From contig CBDBED010000013.1 in NCBI GenBank assembly GCA_965204245.1, positions 62,001 to 126,000 on the forward strand: DNA of 64,000 bases. Direction: 5' to 3'. Source of the stretch: JAAXIE01 sp965204245. GTDB taxonomy: Bacteria; Chloroflexota; Dehalococcoidia; Lucifugimonadales; JAAXIE01. The notes beneath the pieces are model-generated. The model searched no databases, had not been told where the DNA came from, and saw only the letters and a list, made by a program, of their open reading frames with translations. Shown here in pieces: positions 1 to 8,203 of this stretch. How positions within the stretch are numbered: the first letter of the stretch is position 1; the number at the start of each line of letters is the position of its first letter. The position numbers were made by a program, and so were the translations under genes.

Positions 1-631
1 GATGTGCCACAGCGGTGGGACGTCGATCCCGGGCAGCAAGGCCATCAGCGCCGAGGCCCTCATGCACTTACGCCCCCATGTCTGCGGGCATGTAAATGGT
101 GGTCCTACGGCACTGGAGGATGAGGGTGTGCGGCGCTTGGTGGCGGAGACCGATATGGTAATGCAATTGGTACAGGCTGGAAATCTGCGCTCGTCGTTGT
201 TCATCCTGCAGCTGGCACAAGAGTACGGTGCCATGGAAAGAGTGGTGGCTGCCAGCGACACGCCGACTGGGACTGGTGTGATCCCGTTGGCAGTAGCCAA
301 GACAATCACCGAATTCTCATCGTTGGGAGGAATACCGCCGGAGACGGCGGTGTGCCTAGCCACAGGGAACAACGCCAATGCTTGGAGCTTGAACTCAGGA
401 ATGATTGCTCCCGGTCGAGAGGCAGACTTGGTTTTGTGCGACGCCCCGGGAGGGTCCACCCGGAATGACGTGCTATCGGCAATGCGAAACGGGGATATAC
501 CCGGCATCGGGATGGTCGTGATTGACGGAGAGGTGCGCTTGGAGCGCAGCAGAAATACTCCGCCACCGAAGAGGGTCCCGCGAGTGGTGAAGCGGGCCGC
601 AACCCCTCAGGACAATGCGCCCTCACACTAA
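1..631 (+). CDS. Enamidase-like amidohydrolase (C-terminal part, 5' end outside window)
   Basis: C-terminal ~209 residues of an amidohydrolase-superfamily enzyme; the start lies before base 1. The stretch resembles what I remember of the Eubacterium barkeri enamidase, which opens the ring of 6-oxo-tetrahydronicotinate in nicotinate fermentation: HSGGTSIPGS near the left edge, HVNGGPTA, a candidate catalytic Asp in AASDTPTGTG, then the small beta-sandwich end with SGMIAPGREADLVL and DGEVRLERSRNTPP. The family is about 385 aa, so roughly half is missing. Whether it acts on a nicotinate derivative is inference; related cyclic amidohydrolases are possible. It is followed by a strong hairpin terminator shared with the convergent gene. 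Confidence 0.7.
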   Translation, partial: MCHSGGTSIPGSKAISAEALMHLRPHVCGHVNGGPTALEDEGVRRLVAETDMVMQLVQAGNLRSSLFILQLAQEYGAMERVVAASDTPTGTGVIPLAVAKTITEFSSLGGIPPETAVCLATGNNANAWSLNSGMIAPGREADLVLCDAPGGSTRNDVLSAMRNGDIPGIGMVVIDGEVRLERSRNTPPPKRVPRVVKRAATPQDNAPSH

Positions 632-704
632 CCAAGGAGCTTTCCAAGGTGTTGGAGGGTTGAGTTCGCAAAGTCCTCTGTAGTGGTCTGATTCTTGGCA
701 AAAG

Positions 705-741
705 AAAAAGCACGCGCCTCACCTTATGGCGCGTGCTTTTT
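705..741. terminator. Bidirectional rho-independent terminator
   Basis: A perfect 13-bp inverted repeat (AAAAAGCACGCGC at 705-717, its complement at 729-741) has an 11-nt loop. It starts with an A tract and ends with a T tract, so it works in both directions. It sits between two convergent genes ending at 631 and 762. Confidence 0.9.
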
Positions 742-761
742 CTGACCTAACTATTACGGAC

Positions 762-1976
762 TTAGTTGCCGTCGGCCATTACGGCTTGCACTTGGGCGGT
801 GCTGGGCGGGCCCCAACCCCAAGCATGAGGCTCTTCGCCCTTCTCACATATCTGGCCGCTCTTGACCGTGAGGAAGGGGAAGAGGGCCTTGGAGGTGCTG
901 CGGCCTATGCCGTCGGCGTCCTGTAGCCACCAATCTCCGTCTACCACGTCGATAACGCAGATGTCGGCCTCGCGCCCCTCAGCCAGACTGCCAGCCTCGT
1001 TCTCAAGGCCCAGTGCTTTGGCGGGGGACGTGGTGCACATGCGCACTACGTCTTCCATCGAGAATCCAAGTTCGAGGAAGAAGGCACTGTACTCCAGCAT
1101 GCCGCGCATGAGGTGGGTCCGGTTGCCGAAGCCGGGCTGCACGTCGATGTCAGTGCCGATGGTGTCGGGGAATACGCCCTGAGACATAACGAGTTGGGCG
1201 CGGTCCCAGCCGAAGTTGAAATCGCCATAAGAGGGGTCGAGTGTCACGCCGCGCTCCCGTGCTTCAATAAGCGCAGGTAGTATCCGGCCCTGGCGGTCAA
1301 CGGCCCCACCCGACAGAGGGGTGAAGATGTGGGTGACAATGTCGCCCGCCGACAGCAGGTTCAGGGCCTCGGATGTAAGTTCCGGAGGAGTCTGAGGCAG
1401 GTCCTTGCTGCCGATGTCCCCGATGTGCATGAGCACCCGCAGGCCAGCCTCCCTAGCTGCCTTGGTGGCCGCCTCGACGTGCTTGATGCCCATCAACTGG
1501 ACTGTGCTGGGCTGCACCAAGCACTTCACGCCCCTGACGACATCCGGGTTCGCCGCTGCCGTCTTGACGATGGCGTCAATGTCCAGAAGAGACTCGTCGT
1601 CAGGAAGGTTCCTGTCGCGGAATACGCTCAGGAAGGAGTAGACCTTGGTCTGGGCCTGCGAGGTAACATCGCAGAACTCCTCTAGGTTTTGGGCCCCGCC
1701 ACCACCAGCGTCGGCGATGGTGGTCACCCCGCCCCAAACGCCTGCAGCGTCGGGATGGTTGGGGTTGCGCCTAGGCTGGTATACATGGGCGTGGACATCA
1801 ATTAGTCCGGGTGCAACCACTTTGCCCTGCACGTCGATGACTTTGGTCGCCTCTTCAGAAGGTATATCGGCCGCGACTCGGCTGATGACATTGCCCGTCA
1901 CCGCTACGTCCAGCTTCTCGTTCTTCCCTTGGGCCGGGTCGATGACCGTCCCGCCTTTGAGCAACAGGTCGTACAT
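762..1976 (-). CDS. Amidohydrolase/deacetylase family metallohydrolase
   Basis: About 404 aa with the amidohydrolase fold: N-terminal sandwich, then DVHAHVY (the HxH metal pair), GVTTIADAGG, a Lys in VRGVKCLVQ that may bridge the metals, His in LRVLMHIGD and in DIVTHIFTP, and the catalytic Asp in GTDIDVQ. The pattern is closest to the Atu3266/EF0837 group, described as dihydroorotase-like enzymes with deacetylase or ester-cleaving activity. The substrate is not predictable here. I chose the ATG at 1976 because a GGAGG (1985-1989) sits 8 nt upstream; a GTG at 1985 is in frame but overlaps that GGAGG. Confidence 0.8.
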   Translation of the reverse strand: MYDLLLKGGTVIDPAQGKNEKLDVAVTGNVISRVAADIPSEEATKVIDVQGKVVAPGLIDVHAHVYQPRRNPNHPDAAGVWGGVTTIADAGGGGAQNLEEFCDVTSQAQTKVYSFLSVFRDRNLPDDESLLDIDAIVKTAAANPDVVRGVKCLVQPSTVQLMGIKHVEAATKAAREAGLRVLMHIGDIGSKDLPQTPPELTSEALNLLSAGDIVTHIFTPLSGGAVDRQGRILPALIEARERGVTLDPSYGDFNFGWDRAQLVMSQGVFPDTIGTDIDVQPGFGNRTHLMRGMLEYSAFFLELGFSMEDVVRMCTTSPAKALGLENEAGSLAEGREADICVIDVVDGDWWLQDADGIGRSTSKALFPFLTVKSGQICEKGEEPHAWGWGPPSTAQVQAVMADGN

Positions 1977-2050
1977 TTCTTGCACCTCCAGCGAACTTGC
2001 CTGCCATTATAGCAGCAATGCTCATCGATTCTGCAAACCAATGAGTTAGG

Positions 2051-2248
2051 CTAGCCCCCGCAATGCAGGCAGCGGGCATTCTCCCTAGCGAAAATGAGTT
2101 GGGCGTCTCCGTCGACCATCGCGTAGTCCAAAAGTACTCTTGCAGCCTTGGACTGGTCTCGCAGGCCCTGTTGCTCGGCAATTGTGTTCAACCAGTCGGC
2201 TTGGTCTCGCTCCAGTTCCAACGTCACCGACACCTTATCCTTGGGCAT
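2051..2248 (-). CDS. Small ribbon-helix-helix-like protein
   Basis: 65 aa, starting MPKDKVSVTLELERDQADWL behind a strong AGGAGG. A short beta strand (VSVTLEL) followed by two helices looks like a ribbon-helix-helix DNA-binding or antitoxin fold. The C-terminus ends CLHCGG, a Cys pair that could bind metal. No toxin gene lies next to it; the neighbours are the amidohydrolase (same strand, downstream) and the DM13 gene (divergent). The inverted repeat over its promoter fits self-repression. Family assignment is by eye only. Confidence 0.55.
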   Translation of the reverse strand: MPKDKVSVTLELERDQADWLNTIAEQQGLRDQSKAARVLLDYAMVDGDAQLIFARENARCLHCGG

Positions 2249-2277
2249 GACATACCTCCTTTGCCGCGATTGTGGGT

Positions 2278-2309
2278 GTCTGCTAGCTCCAACGGACAGT
2301 TTAGCAGAC
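2278..2309 (-). promoter_or_regulatory. Extended -10 promoter inside an inverted repeat
   Basis: GTCTGCTA (2278-2285) and TAGCAGAC (2302-2309) form a perfect 8-bp inverted repeat with a 16-nt centre. On the minus strand one arm overlaps TGCTAAACT (2298-2306), which fits an extended -10 box for the small RHH-like gene. No good -35 is seen. This is a candidate operator. Confidence 0.45.
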
Positions 2310-2443
2310 TTGAGAGAGTGGCTCCGTGTCTGAGTCTGTGCAGGGTGTGATAGGCTGGAATTAGGGGCGAGAGAAGGGCCAATCGCCACCGAAACCGGAC
2401 GCAAGCGGATGGGTGTGGGTGCCACCGCGAAGGAGGCTAGTGT

Positions 2444-3181
2444 ATGGCGGAGTTCTTTGGAGACATCGAGAGGTTCTTGGCAGACTTATATCCCTATAGA
2501 TGGCCCCTGACCATCTTGGCCCTGCTGGTCCTGACGGGAGTCGTAGCCTTCGGTTATCGCAAGGGCTGGCACATGGTGGTTTGGAGGCACCGCATTGCTG
2601 TCGCCATTATAGGAACGCCGGTGCTGGTGTTGCTGTTGGCGGTTGGTTGGTGGCTGGGATCGCCCTTGTTCACCAGCAAAACAGTTGTTGAAGAGTTCCC
2701 GTTTGCTGCTGAGGCAGAGGTGCCTGCGGGAATGAGCCGCGACGCCGTGGAACAGGTCATGGACACTATGGCCAAGTTGGATAGTCCCATGATGGAGGCC
2801 ATGCCCGAAATGATGGAGTCGAGTGTCGCTACCAAATTGAAATCGGGCAGTTTTCGCGATGCCGACAGCTTTCACAGGGGCAGTGGCTTGGCCACCATCT
2901 ATCGCGGCCCAGAGGGGGGCCACCTGCTGCGGTTGGATAGTTTCAGCGTAACCAACGGGCCAGAGTTGCACGTGATGTTGTCTCCGCATCCAGACCCAAC
3001 TCGAGGCAGCGAGGTGAGGACTTCGGGGTATGCCGACCTAGGTATATTGAAGGGCAACAAGGGCGACCAGAACTATGAGATTCCGGATGCGGTGGACGTC
3101 AATGCACAGCAGAGCGTCGTAATCTACTGCAAGCCCTTCAGCGTGGTGTTCAGCGTGGCAACACTGGAGGATTCTTCCTAA
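2444..3181 (+). CDS. Membrane-anchored DM13-domain protein
   Basis: 245 aa. Two hydrophobic segments (about residues 20-37 and 51-71) anchor it in the membrane. A linker of about 65 residues carries several Met-rich stretches (VMDTMAKLDSPMMEAMPEMM). The C-terminal ~100 residues (from about 140) match the DM13 pattern: HRGSGLATIYRG, LRLDSFSVTNGPELHV, GILKGNKGDQNYEIP and VIYCKPFSVVFSVA, with the conserved Cys. DM13 domains are thought to have a redox or electron-transfer role outside the cytoplasm. The ATG has GGAGG 7 nt upstream. A terminator follows. Confidence 0.85.
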   Translation: MAEFFGDIERFLADLYPYRWPLTILALLVLTGVVAFGYRKGWHMVVWRHRIAVAIIGTPVLVLLLAVGWWLGSPLFTSKTVVEEFPFAAEAEVPAGMSRDAVEQVMDTMAKLDSPMMEAMPEMMESSVATKLKSGSFRDADSFHRGSGLATIYRGPEGGHLLRLDSFSVTNGPELHVMLSPHPDPTRGSEVRTSGYADLGILKGNKGDQNYEIPDAVDVNAQQSVVIYCKPFSVVFSVATLEDSS

Positions 3182-3203
3182 GCCAGCATGTATCTGAACA
3201 ATC

Positions 3204-3237
3204 AAGGAGGCCCCTCCCCGCAGGAAGGGGCCTCCTT
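3204..3237 (+). terminator. Rho-independent terminator
   Basis: A 12-bp perfect stem (AAGGAGGCCCCT at 3204-3215, complement at 3226-3237) with a 10-nt loop, followed by GTCTTTTCC. It ends the DM13 transcript and may also serve the convergent LLM gene. Confidence 0.85.
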
Positions 3238-3264
3238 GTCTTTTCCAGGAACTGATCCTGTGTG

Positions 3265-4263
3265 CTACTTCGGCAGCCTGCTGACGAACTCCTCGCCGAT
3301 CATCTGCAGGTATTCCAGCCGGGCCTTATGCTCGGAAGGCAGGTTCAACGTGGCGAGGCCGATGAACTCCAGTCCATCCTCCTCGTGACAGCGCGTGATG
3401 CGCTCAGCGCACTCTTGTGGCGTGCCCGTGATGGCCCATTCAGGGAGGTCACGGCCTCCACCCAGCCCGAAATCTACGGTCGTGTTCTCCTGCATCTCGA
3501 AACCGCGATATTGAGAAGCCTTCTTCTCGCCGGTGGCCAGTGCTTCGCGGATAGCCGTGTCGCGGTCGCGGCCGATAGCGATGGAACGGTTAGCCGCAAG
3601 AGTGCCGGTGGTGCCGTATTCTTCCAGAGCCTCCCGGTACATGGTGGCCAAGGCCTTGTAGTCTTCCCACTTGGGTTGAGGACCGATGATGGCGGCATCA
3701 CACATCCGGGCGGCACGGCGGACCGCTGCTCGGCTTTGAGTCGCTACCCAGACTGGAGGATGGGGCTTCTGGACGGGCAATAGCGAGAGCCGACCCTCGT
3801 GCACTGTCCAGTGTTTGCCCTCGAAGGTGACCTCTTCGCCGGTCCACAGCTTGCGCATCAGTGTCAGCGATTCTTCGAATCGGCTGGCACGGTCGCGGCG
3901 GTTGGTGCCGAAAGCCTCCAGTTCCTTCTCTCGGTAACCTAGGCCCAGACCGAGGGTGAAGCGCCCATTGCTAATCTGGTCTATGGTGACCGTCTGCTCT
4001 GCTATGTCCACGGGATTGTGATAGGGAAGCATTATTATGCCCGTGAGCAACCGAAGCCCTTTGGCTTCCGGGGCGAGACGAGAGAGTACCTGCATTGGCT
4101 GGGGCCAGACAGTTGGGTAGCCGATGAAGTGCTGAGGCATGTAAATGGCATGGAAGCCGAAGGATCCAGCTACCCGGCACACCTCTGCAGCCTCCTCGAT
4201 TTGGTCATACATGGGGCGTGTGGGGTCCTCCATGTAGTCTCGTATGTAAATGCCCACCTGCAT
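3265..4263 (-). CDS. LLM-class flavin-dependent oxidoreductase (luciferase-like)
   Basis: 332 aa, the usual length for bacterial luciferase-like monooxygenases, with a TIM-barrel pattern: start MQVGIYIRDY, YMPQHF, the stretch around GRFTLGLGLGYREKE and VWVATQS. These enzymes use FMNH2 or F420 to oxidise organic substrates. Paralogues are abundant in SAR202 genomes, where they have been proposed to attack recalcitrant organic matter; which cofactor is used here is unknown. The ATG at 4263 has GGGAGG upstream, and a consensus promoter lies about 60 bp before it. Monocistronic. Confidence 0.85.
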   Translation of the reverse strand: MQVGIYIRDYMEDPTRPMYDQIEEAAEVCRVAGSFGFHAIYMPQHFIGYPTVWPQPMQVLSRLAPEAKGLRLLTGIIMLPYHNPVDIAEQTVTIDQISNGRFTLGLGLGYREKELEAFGTNRRDRASRFEESLTLMRKLWTGEEVTFEGKHWTVHEGRLSLLPVQKPHPPVWVATQSRAAVRRAARMCDAAIIGPQPKWEDYKALATMYREALEEYGTTGTLAANRSIAIGRDRDTAIREALATGEKKASQYRGFEMQENTTVDFGLGGGRDLPEWAITGTPQECAERITRCHEEDGLEFIGLATLNLPSEHKARLEYLQMIGEEFVSRLPK

Positions 4264-4321
4264 GTCAGCCTCCCAAAGCCAGTCTTAATGGTCATCGAAC
4301 GTCAATGTCGCAAGGCTAAGC

Positions 4322-4350
4322 AGTCTAGTTTAGCGCCTTGGGACAGTCAA
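4322..4350 (-). promoter_or_regulatory. Sigma-70-type promoter for the LLM gene
   Basis: On the minus strand TTGACT (4350-4345), a 17-nt spacer and TAGACT (4327-4322). Both boxes are close to consensus, and the start codon lies 60 bp downstream. Confidence 0.7.
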
Positions 4351-4421
4351 GACGCATGGGTATGCATGAGTAACGGCTTTCGTAGCGCTTTCTCGCAGAC
4401 AGGGCCAAGCATCCACTGAGA

Positions 4422-4454
4422 AACACCCTGCTGACCCATGGTCAGCAGGGTGTT
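4422..4454 (-). terminator. Rho-independent terminator of ftsAZ
   Basis: A perfect 14-bp stem (AACACCCTGCTGAC at 4422-4435, complement at 4441-4454) with a 5-nt loop, 26 bp after the ftsZ stop. The minus-strand side continues GTTTCTC. Confidence 0.85.
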
Positions 4455-4480
4455 CGTAGGTCTAGCGACAGAGGTGTCGG

Positions 4481-5653
4481 CTACCGATAGAAGCTCCGGT
4501 GCCTCGTCTCCTGACCCCTCCGCAAAAAGCTTGGGACGTCCAAGTCGTCGGGGTCCGTTGAAGGGGCAACCAGATCCGGAGGCGGAGTCCTCTGGATGCC
4601 CATGCGGGTTTCCAAGTCATCAACTTCATCAGCAATGGGGAAGGCAGCCGCCACCAGCGTGACCTTGACCTCGTCATCTAGGTTGGGGTCCTTCACCGTA
4701 CCGAAAATGATGTTAGCTTCAGGGTCGGCTATGCTTTCGATTACCTCAGCAGCCTTGTGCAATTCGTTCAGTGTCAGGGACGGGCCTCCCGTAACTACAA
4801 AGAGCAGGCGCTTGACGTCTTCTATGTTCATGTCCAACAGCGGGCTGTTGATGGCCTTGGTAGCGGCTTCCACGGCTCGCTTCTCTCCCCTACCGGTTCC
4901 TATGGCCAGCCATGCTTGTCCCGCCCCCGACAGTATGGCCTTTACGTCTGCGAAGTCGACGTTGATTTCGCCGGGGATGGTGACTACTTCAGTGATGGCT
5001 TGGATTCCCTGCTGCAATACGGTATCGGCCATGACCAAGGCTTGGTCCCAAGTCAGAGGCTCGTTCGACTGGTCGCTGACCTCAAGAAGTTTGTCGTTGG
5101 GGATCACCAACATCGTATCCACAACATCCTTCAACTGGGAGATGCCTGTCTCGGCGTTTCGCCTGCGCTGCGCAATCTCGAAGGAGAAAGGGCGACTTAC
5201 TACGGCTACTGTCAGCGCACCGGCATCTTTGGCCAGTTGGGCTATCATGGGGCAGCCCCCAGTGCCCGTTCCTCCACCCATGCCGGCTGCGATAAAGAGG
5301 AGGTCGGCCCCAGCGACTGCATGCGCAAGCTCTTCCCGGCTTTCTTCGGCGGCCTGACGACCGAGTTCGGGGTCGCCCCCAGCTCCCAACCCACGGGTCA
5401 GTTCTTGGCCTACGGTGATCTTGTTGACCATTTCGCAGCGGGAAAGATGTAGGGCATCAGTATTTATTCCATAGTACTCAACACCGCTAAGGCGGTCTTT
5501 GTACATCCGGGTAACGGCGTTACAGCCGCCGCCGCCCACACCCAACACCTTGATGACCGGGGAGCCCAGCTTCCGGTTGTCAGCGCCTAGACTGGCGATT
5601 GACTCTGCAAAAGCATCGAACTGGTCTATGGGCTGCGACCCATCGGAAGTCAT
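4481..5653 (-). CDS. ftsZ: Cell division protein FtsZ
   Basis: 390 aa tubulin-like GTPase that forms the cytokinetic ring. An N-terminal extension of about 30 residues precedes PVIKVLGVGGGGCNAV; the GTP-binding G-box GGGTGTG is at 126-132; the T7-loop-like NVDFADVKAIL supplies the catalytic aspartate side. The C-terminus has the conserved partner-binding tail DDLDVPSFLRR. I chose the ATG at 5653 because AAGGAGGG lies 5 nt upstream; a GTG at 5671 overlaps that site. It follows ftsA by 33 bp in an ftsAZ operon and ends at a strong terminator. Confidence 0.97.
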   Translation of the reverse strand: MTSDGSQPIDQFDAFAESIASLGADNRKLGSPVIKVLGVGGGGCNAVTRMYKDRLSGVEYYGINTDALHLSRCEMVNKITVGQELTRGLGAGGDPELGRQAAEESREELAHAVAGADLLFIAAGMGGGTGTGGCPMIAQLAKDAGALTVAVVSRPFSFEIAQRRRNAETGISQLKDVVDTMLVIPNDKLLEVSDQSNEPLTWDQALVMADTVLQQGIQAITEVVTIPGEINVDFADVKAILSGAGQAWLAIGTGRGEKRAVEAATKAINSPLLDMNIEDVKRLLFVVTGGPSLTLNELHKAAEVIESIADPEANIIFGTVKDPNLDDEVKVTLVAAAFPIADEVDDLETRMGIQRTPPPDLVAPSTDPDDLDVPSFLRRGQETRHRSFYR

Positions 5654-5686
5654 GGGTCCCTCCTTGTACACATGTGGCTGTTCTGT

Positions 5687-6922
5687 TTACCGACTCCGGC
5701 CCAGATGAAGCAACCTGCCCATGAGCCCGCCACCGTTATTTCGGGCAGACTTCGTGCCTGGCCTCGGCCTCCGGTCACCTTGGTGCTTGATGCCCCAAAG
5801 CAGGACTCCGACGCTGGCGGAGTAAGCGGGTTGACGCAGGTTGCCCGGAAGGCCGGGGAACCCGCGGGACGTACCTATGCGGACGGGACTGTGGAACACG
5901 CGCCGTGCCAAATCCTCCATGCCGGGCAAATCAGCGGTGCCTCCGGTCAATACGAGACCCCCGGGGGGCAGGTCTCGCAGACCCGCGAGCCGAATTTTGT
6001 CTCGTACCAATTCCAGTATTTCTACTGCGCGATCATGTATAGGTTCACACAGATTCTTGCGTTGCACCGTGCCTGGAGCCTTTCCAAAGAAGGGGGGTAT
6101 AGTAATTTCCTCCTCAGGATTCAGAGTTCCGGGCAAAGCGTGGCCGTATTCTATCTTGAGCTTTTCTGCCACGGGATGGGGGGCGCCACCCAAGGCGACC
6201 GCGAGGTCACGGGTCACTTGGAAGCCGCCTACAGGAATAACGCTACTGTACCACGGGTTGCCGCCGCGATATATGATTACGTCGGTGGTGCCATCTCCAA
6301 TGTCGGCCAGCACCACCCCTACTTCCTGCTCATCCGTGCTTAGAACGGCCTCGCCGGCTGCAATAGACTGAATTACCAGATTGCGGACCTCCAGCCGACA
6401 GGCTTCCACAGCGTTGCGCGCATTTTCCAGCGGACCGATGTCGGCTGTGACGGAGTGGGTGTGGACTTCAAGGGTCTCGGCTTCCAGGCCTTCAGGTGAA
6501 CGCACCCCGGAGAAGCCATCCACTGCGAAATCCATGGGTATGTGGTGCAGCAACTCTTTGCCGGGTGGAATGTCAGGCTGGCTTTCCGCCATAAGGCGAA
6601 CGATATCCTCCCTAGTTACAAGGGTTCGGTCTGCACGGTGCAATACGCTGTTGCCATTGGAACATACAATGTGACTGCCCGAGACCCCAAGGTAGGCCCA
6701 ATTGGCCACTCTTCCTACGTCTCGCTGGGCTTCGATAAGCGAGCGGGCAACGGATGCTTGGGCTGCTGCCACGTCCACTACCCGCCCCTTTTGTATTCCA
6801 TCCGAGGCGGTTTCACCCATGCCATGCACCAGCAGCCCACCATCCGGCCGGACGCTGGCAATAAGGGTGACCACCTTGCTGCTGCCCAAATCGATACCGG
6901 TATACAGTCCTTCTCTCGCCAC
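5687..6922 (-). CDS. ftsA: Cell division protein FtsA
   Basis: About 411 aa actin-like protein that tethers FtsZ to the membrane. Phosphate-1 motif GIDLGSSKVV is near the N-terminus, phosphate-2 LADIGDGTTDVIIY is mid-protein, and the adenosine motif LTGGTADLPGM is near the end. The last residues (GGLMGRLLHLGRSR) look like the amphipathic membrane-targeting helix. I prefer a GTG start at 6922 with GAGGG 8-10 nt upstream; a GTG at 6928 is also in frame. Upstream is a ~400-bp gap (to 7324) that holds a near-perfect palindrome but no clear consensus promoter. Confidence 0.93.
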   Translation of the reverse strand: MAREGLYTGIDLGSSKVVTLIASVRPDGGLLVHGMGETASDGIQKGRVVDVAAAQASVARSLIEAQRDVGRVANWAYLGVSGSHIVCSNGNSVLHRADRTLVTREDIVRLMAESQPDIPPGKELLHHIPMDFAVDGFSGVRSPEGLEAETLEVHTHSVTADIGPLENARNAVEACRLEVRNLVIQSIAAGEAVLSTDEQEVGVVLADIGDGTTDVIIYRGGNPWYSSVIPVGGFQVTRDLAVALGGAPHPVAEKLKIEYGHALPGTLNPEEEITIPPFFGKAPGTVQRKNLCEPIHDRAVEILELVRDKIRLAGLRDLPPGGLVLTGGTADLPGMEDLARRVFHSPVRIGTSRGFPGLPGNLRQPAYSASVGVLLWGIKHQGDRRPRPGTKSARNNGGGLMGRLLHLGRSR

Positions 6923-7110
6923 TATCACTTCCCTCGGATGAGGTCTCGAGAATAACAGAGCACCCCAAGACTCCCAACCATTGAGCTTCACTAGGGGATA
7001 TAGTGCGCCTCGGGGATATACTCCGGCAGCCCTGAGGCCGGCGGTCAGCAGCATAGAGATTCCACAAAGGCTGCGACCGACTCAAGTCAATCATGCTATG
7101 CATACATAAT

Positions 7111-7127
7111 ATGCACAGGTTGTGCAT
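7111..7127. promoter_or_regulatory. Operator-like palindrome upstream of ftsA
   Basis: ATGCACA-GGT-TGTGCAT is a perfect 7-bp inverted repeat with a 3-nt centre. It lies about 190 bp before ftsA in an AT-richer patch that also contains TATGCATA (7098-7105). It looks like a dimeric regulator site; the regulator is unknown. Confidence 0.4.
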
Positions 7128-7324
7128 GAAAGCATACCAGATACTACATGGAGTGCGCAATAGATGGCAAGGGACAGGGCAAATTGGGCACCCCTATGGC
7201 TAGCCGGACTTGACTCTCTCTGATAAACCCCATGGTCTTTTGGGAGGGGCGCCAACGTTGCAAGGCCATGGCGTTTCTGGTACAAGGAACCTTGCTCTAA
7301 GCCTAGCTATAGTGGGAGGGAACC

Positions 7325-8125
7325 ATGGATTTGGAATTGCAAGGAAGAGTCGCCGCTATTACCGGCGGCAGCCTGGGAATCGGTAAGGCTACTGCCTTGA
7401 ACATGTCGCGAGAGGGCGCGAAGGTGGCTATATGTGCCCGCAACAAGGAGCGACTGGAGGCTACCGCCCGGGAGATAAGCGAGCAGACCGGCAATGAGGT
7501 TATCGCCATCGCCGGCGATATGAGCAATGCAGATGATGCAGACCGCTTCATTGAGGGCACGGTGCGTCACTTCGGCAAGCTCGATATCGTGGTCAACTGC
7601 GCCGGGGCGTCTCCCGGAGGCCAGTTCCAGACACTAGCGGACGACCAATGGATGTCGGGCCTCAACCTTAAGTTCATGGGCTATGTGCGCACAGCTAGGG
7701 CTGCCCTGCCCCATCTCCAGGCTGGCGGCTGGGGCCGCATCGTGAACGTCATTGGCAACGACGGCGTTAAGCCCACCTTCAATGAGATATGTCCGGGGGC
7801 CTGTAACGCCGCCGGAATCAACTTCACCATGTCTCTCGCCGAGCAACTGGCTCCTCAGGGTATCACGGTGAACTGCGTGAATCCCGGGCCGGTTGACACC
7901 CAGCGATGGGACGGCTTGGAGGCTGGCATTGCTGCGCGGGAAGGTCTTACTGCCGAGGAGGCACGTGCTCTGACCAACAAGAGTATGCCCATGGGACGTA
8001 TCGCCCGGGCCGACGAGGTGGCTGATATGGTCACCTTCCTCGCTTCCGAGCGGGCCAGCTTTGTTACCGGCGCGTCCATCGCTTTGGATGGGGCTCAGCG
8101 CAAGGCGATCATCAACCCTCTCTAG
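7325..8125 (+). CDS. SDR-family protein lacking the usual catalytic Tyr/Lys
   Basis: 266 aa Rossmann-fold short-chain dehydrogenase/reductase. The cofactor motif ITGGSLGIGKAT, the NCAGA motif, the Asn in GLNLKF and the VNPGPVDT motif are present. Where typical members have Ser then YxxxK, this protein reads IVNVIGNDGVKP then CPGACNAAGINF, so Tyr, Lys and probably Ser are replaced. It may use a different mechanism or bind without classical reduction. GGGAGGG precedes the ATG. A hairpin terminator follows, and the next gene is an amidohydrolase on the same strand. Confidence 0.8.
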   Translation: MDLELQGRVAAITGGSLGIGKATALNMSREGAKVAICARNKERLEATAREISEQTGNEVIAIAGDMSNADDADRFIEGTVRHFGKLDIVVNCAGASPGGQFQTLADDQWMSGLNLKFMGYVRTARAALPHLQAGGWGRIVNVIGNDGVKPTFNEICPGACNAAGINFTMSLAEQLAPQGITVNCVNPGPVDTQRWDGLEAGIAAREGLTAEEARALTNKSMPMGRIARADEVADMVTFLASERASFVTGASIALDGAQRKAIINPL

Positions 8126-8153
8126 GCAGGGGGGACATCCCAAGACGAGACCC

Positions 8154-8187
8154 CTAGAGAATCTGTGGATTACCACAGATTCTCTAG
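8154..8187 (+). terminator. Hairpin between SDR and amidohydrolase genes
   Basis: A perfect 15-bp stem (CTAGAGAATCTGTGG at 8154-8168, complement 8173-8187) with a 4-nt loop. The T tract after it is short (CTGTTTG), so termination may be partial. The next gene's ribosome-binding site begins a few bases later. Confidence 0.65.
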
Positions 8188-8203
8188 CTGTTTGAGGAGT
8201 TGA

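Noticed and set aside
306..722. Minus-strand frame over the enamidase gene
   Set aside because: Shadow of the real gene, running through the terminator.
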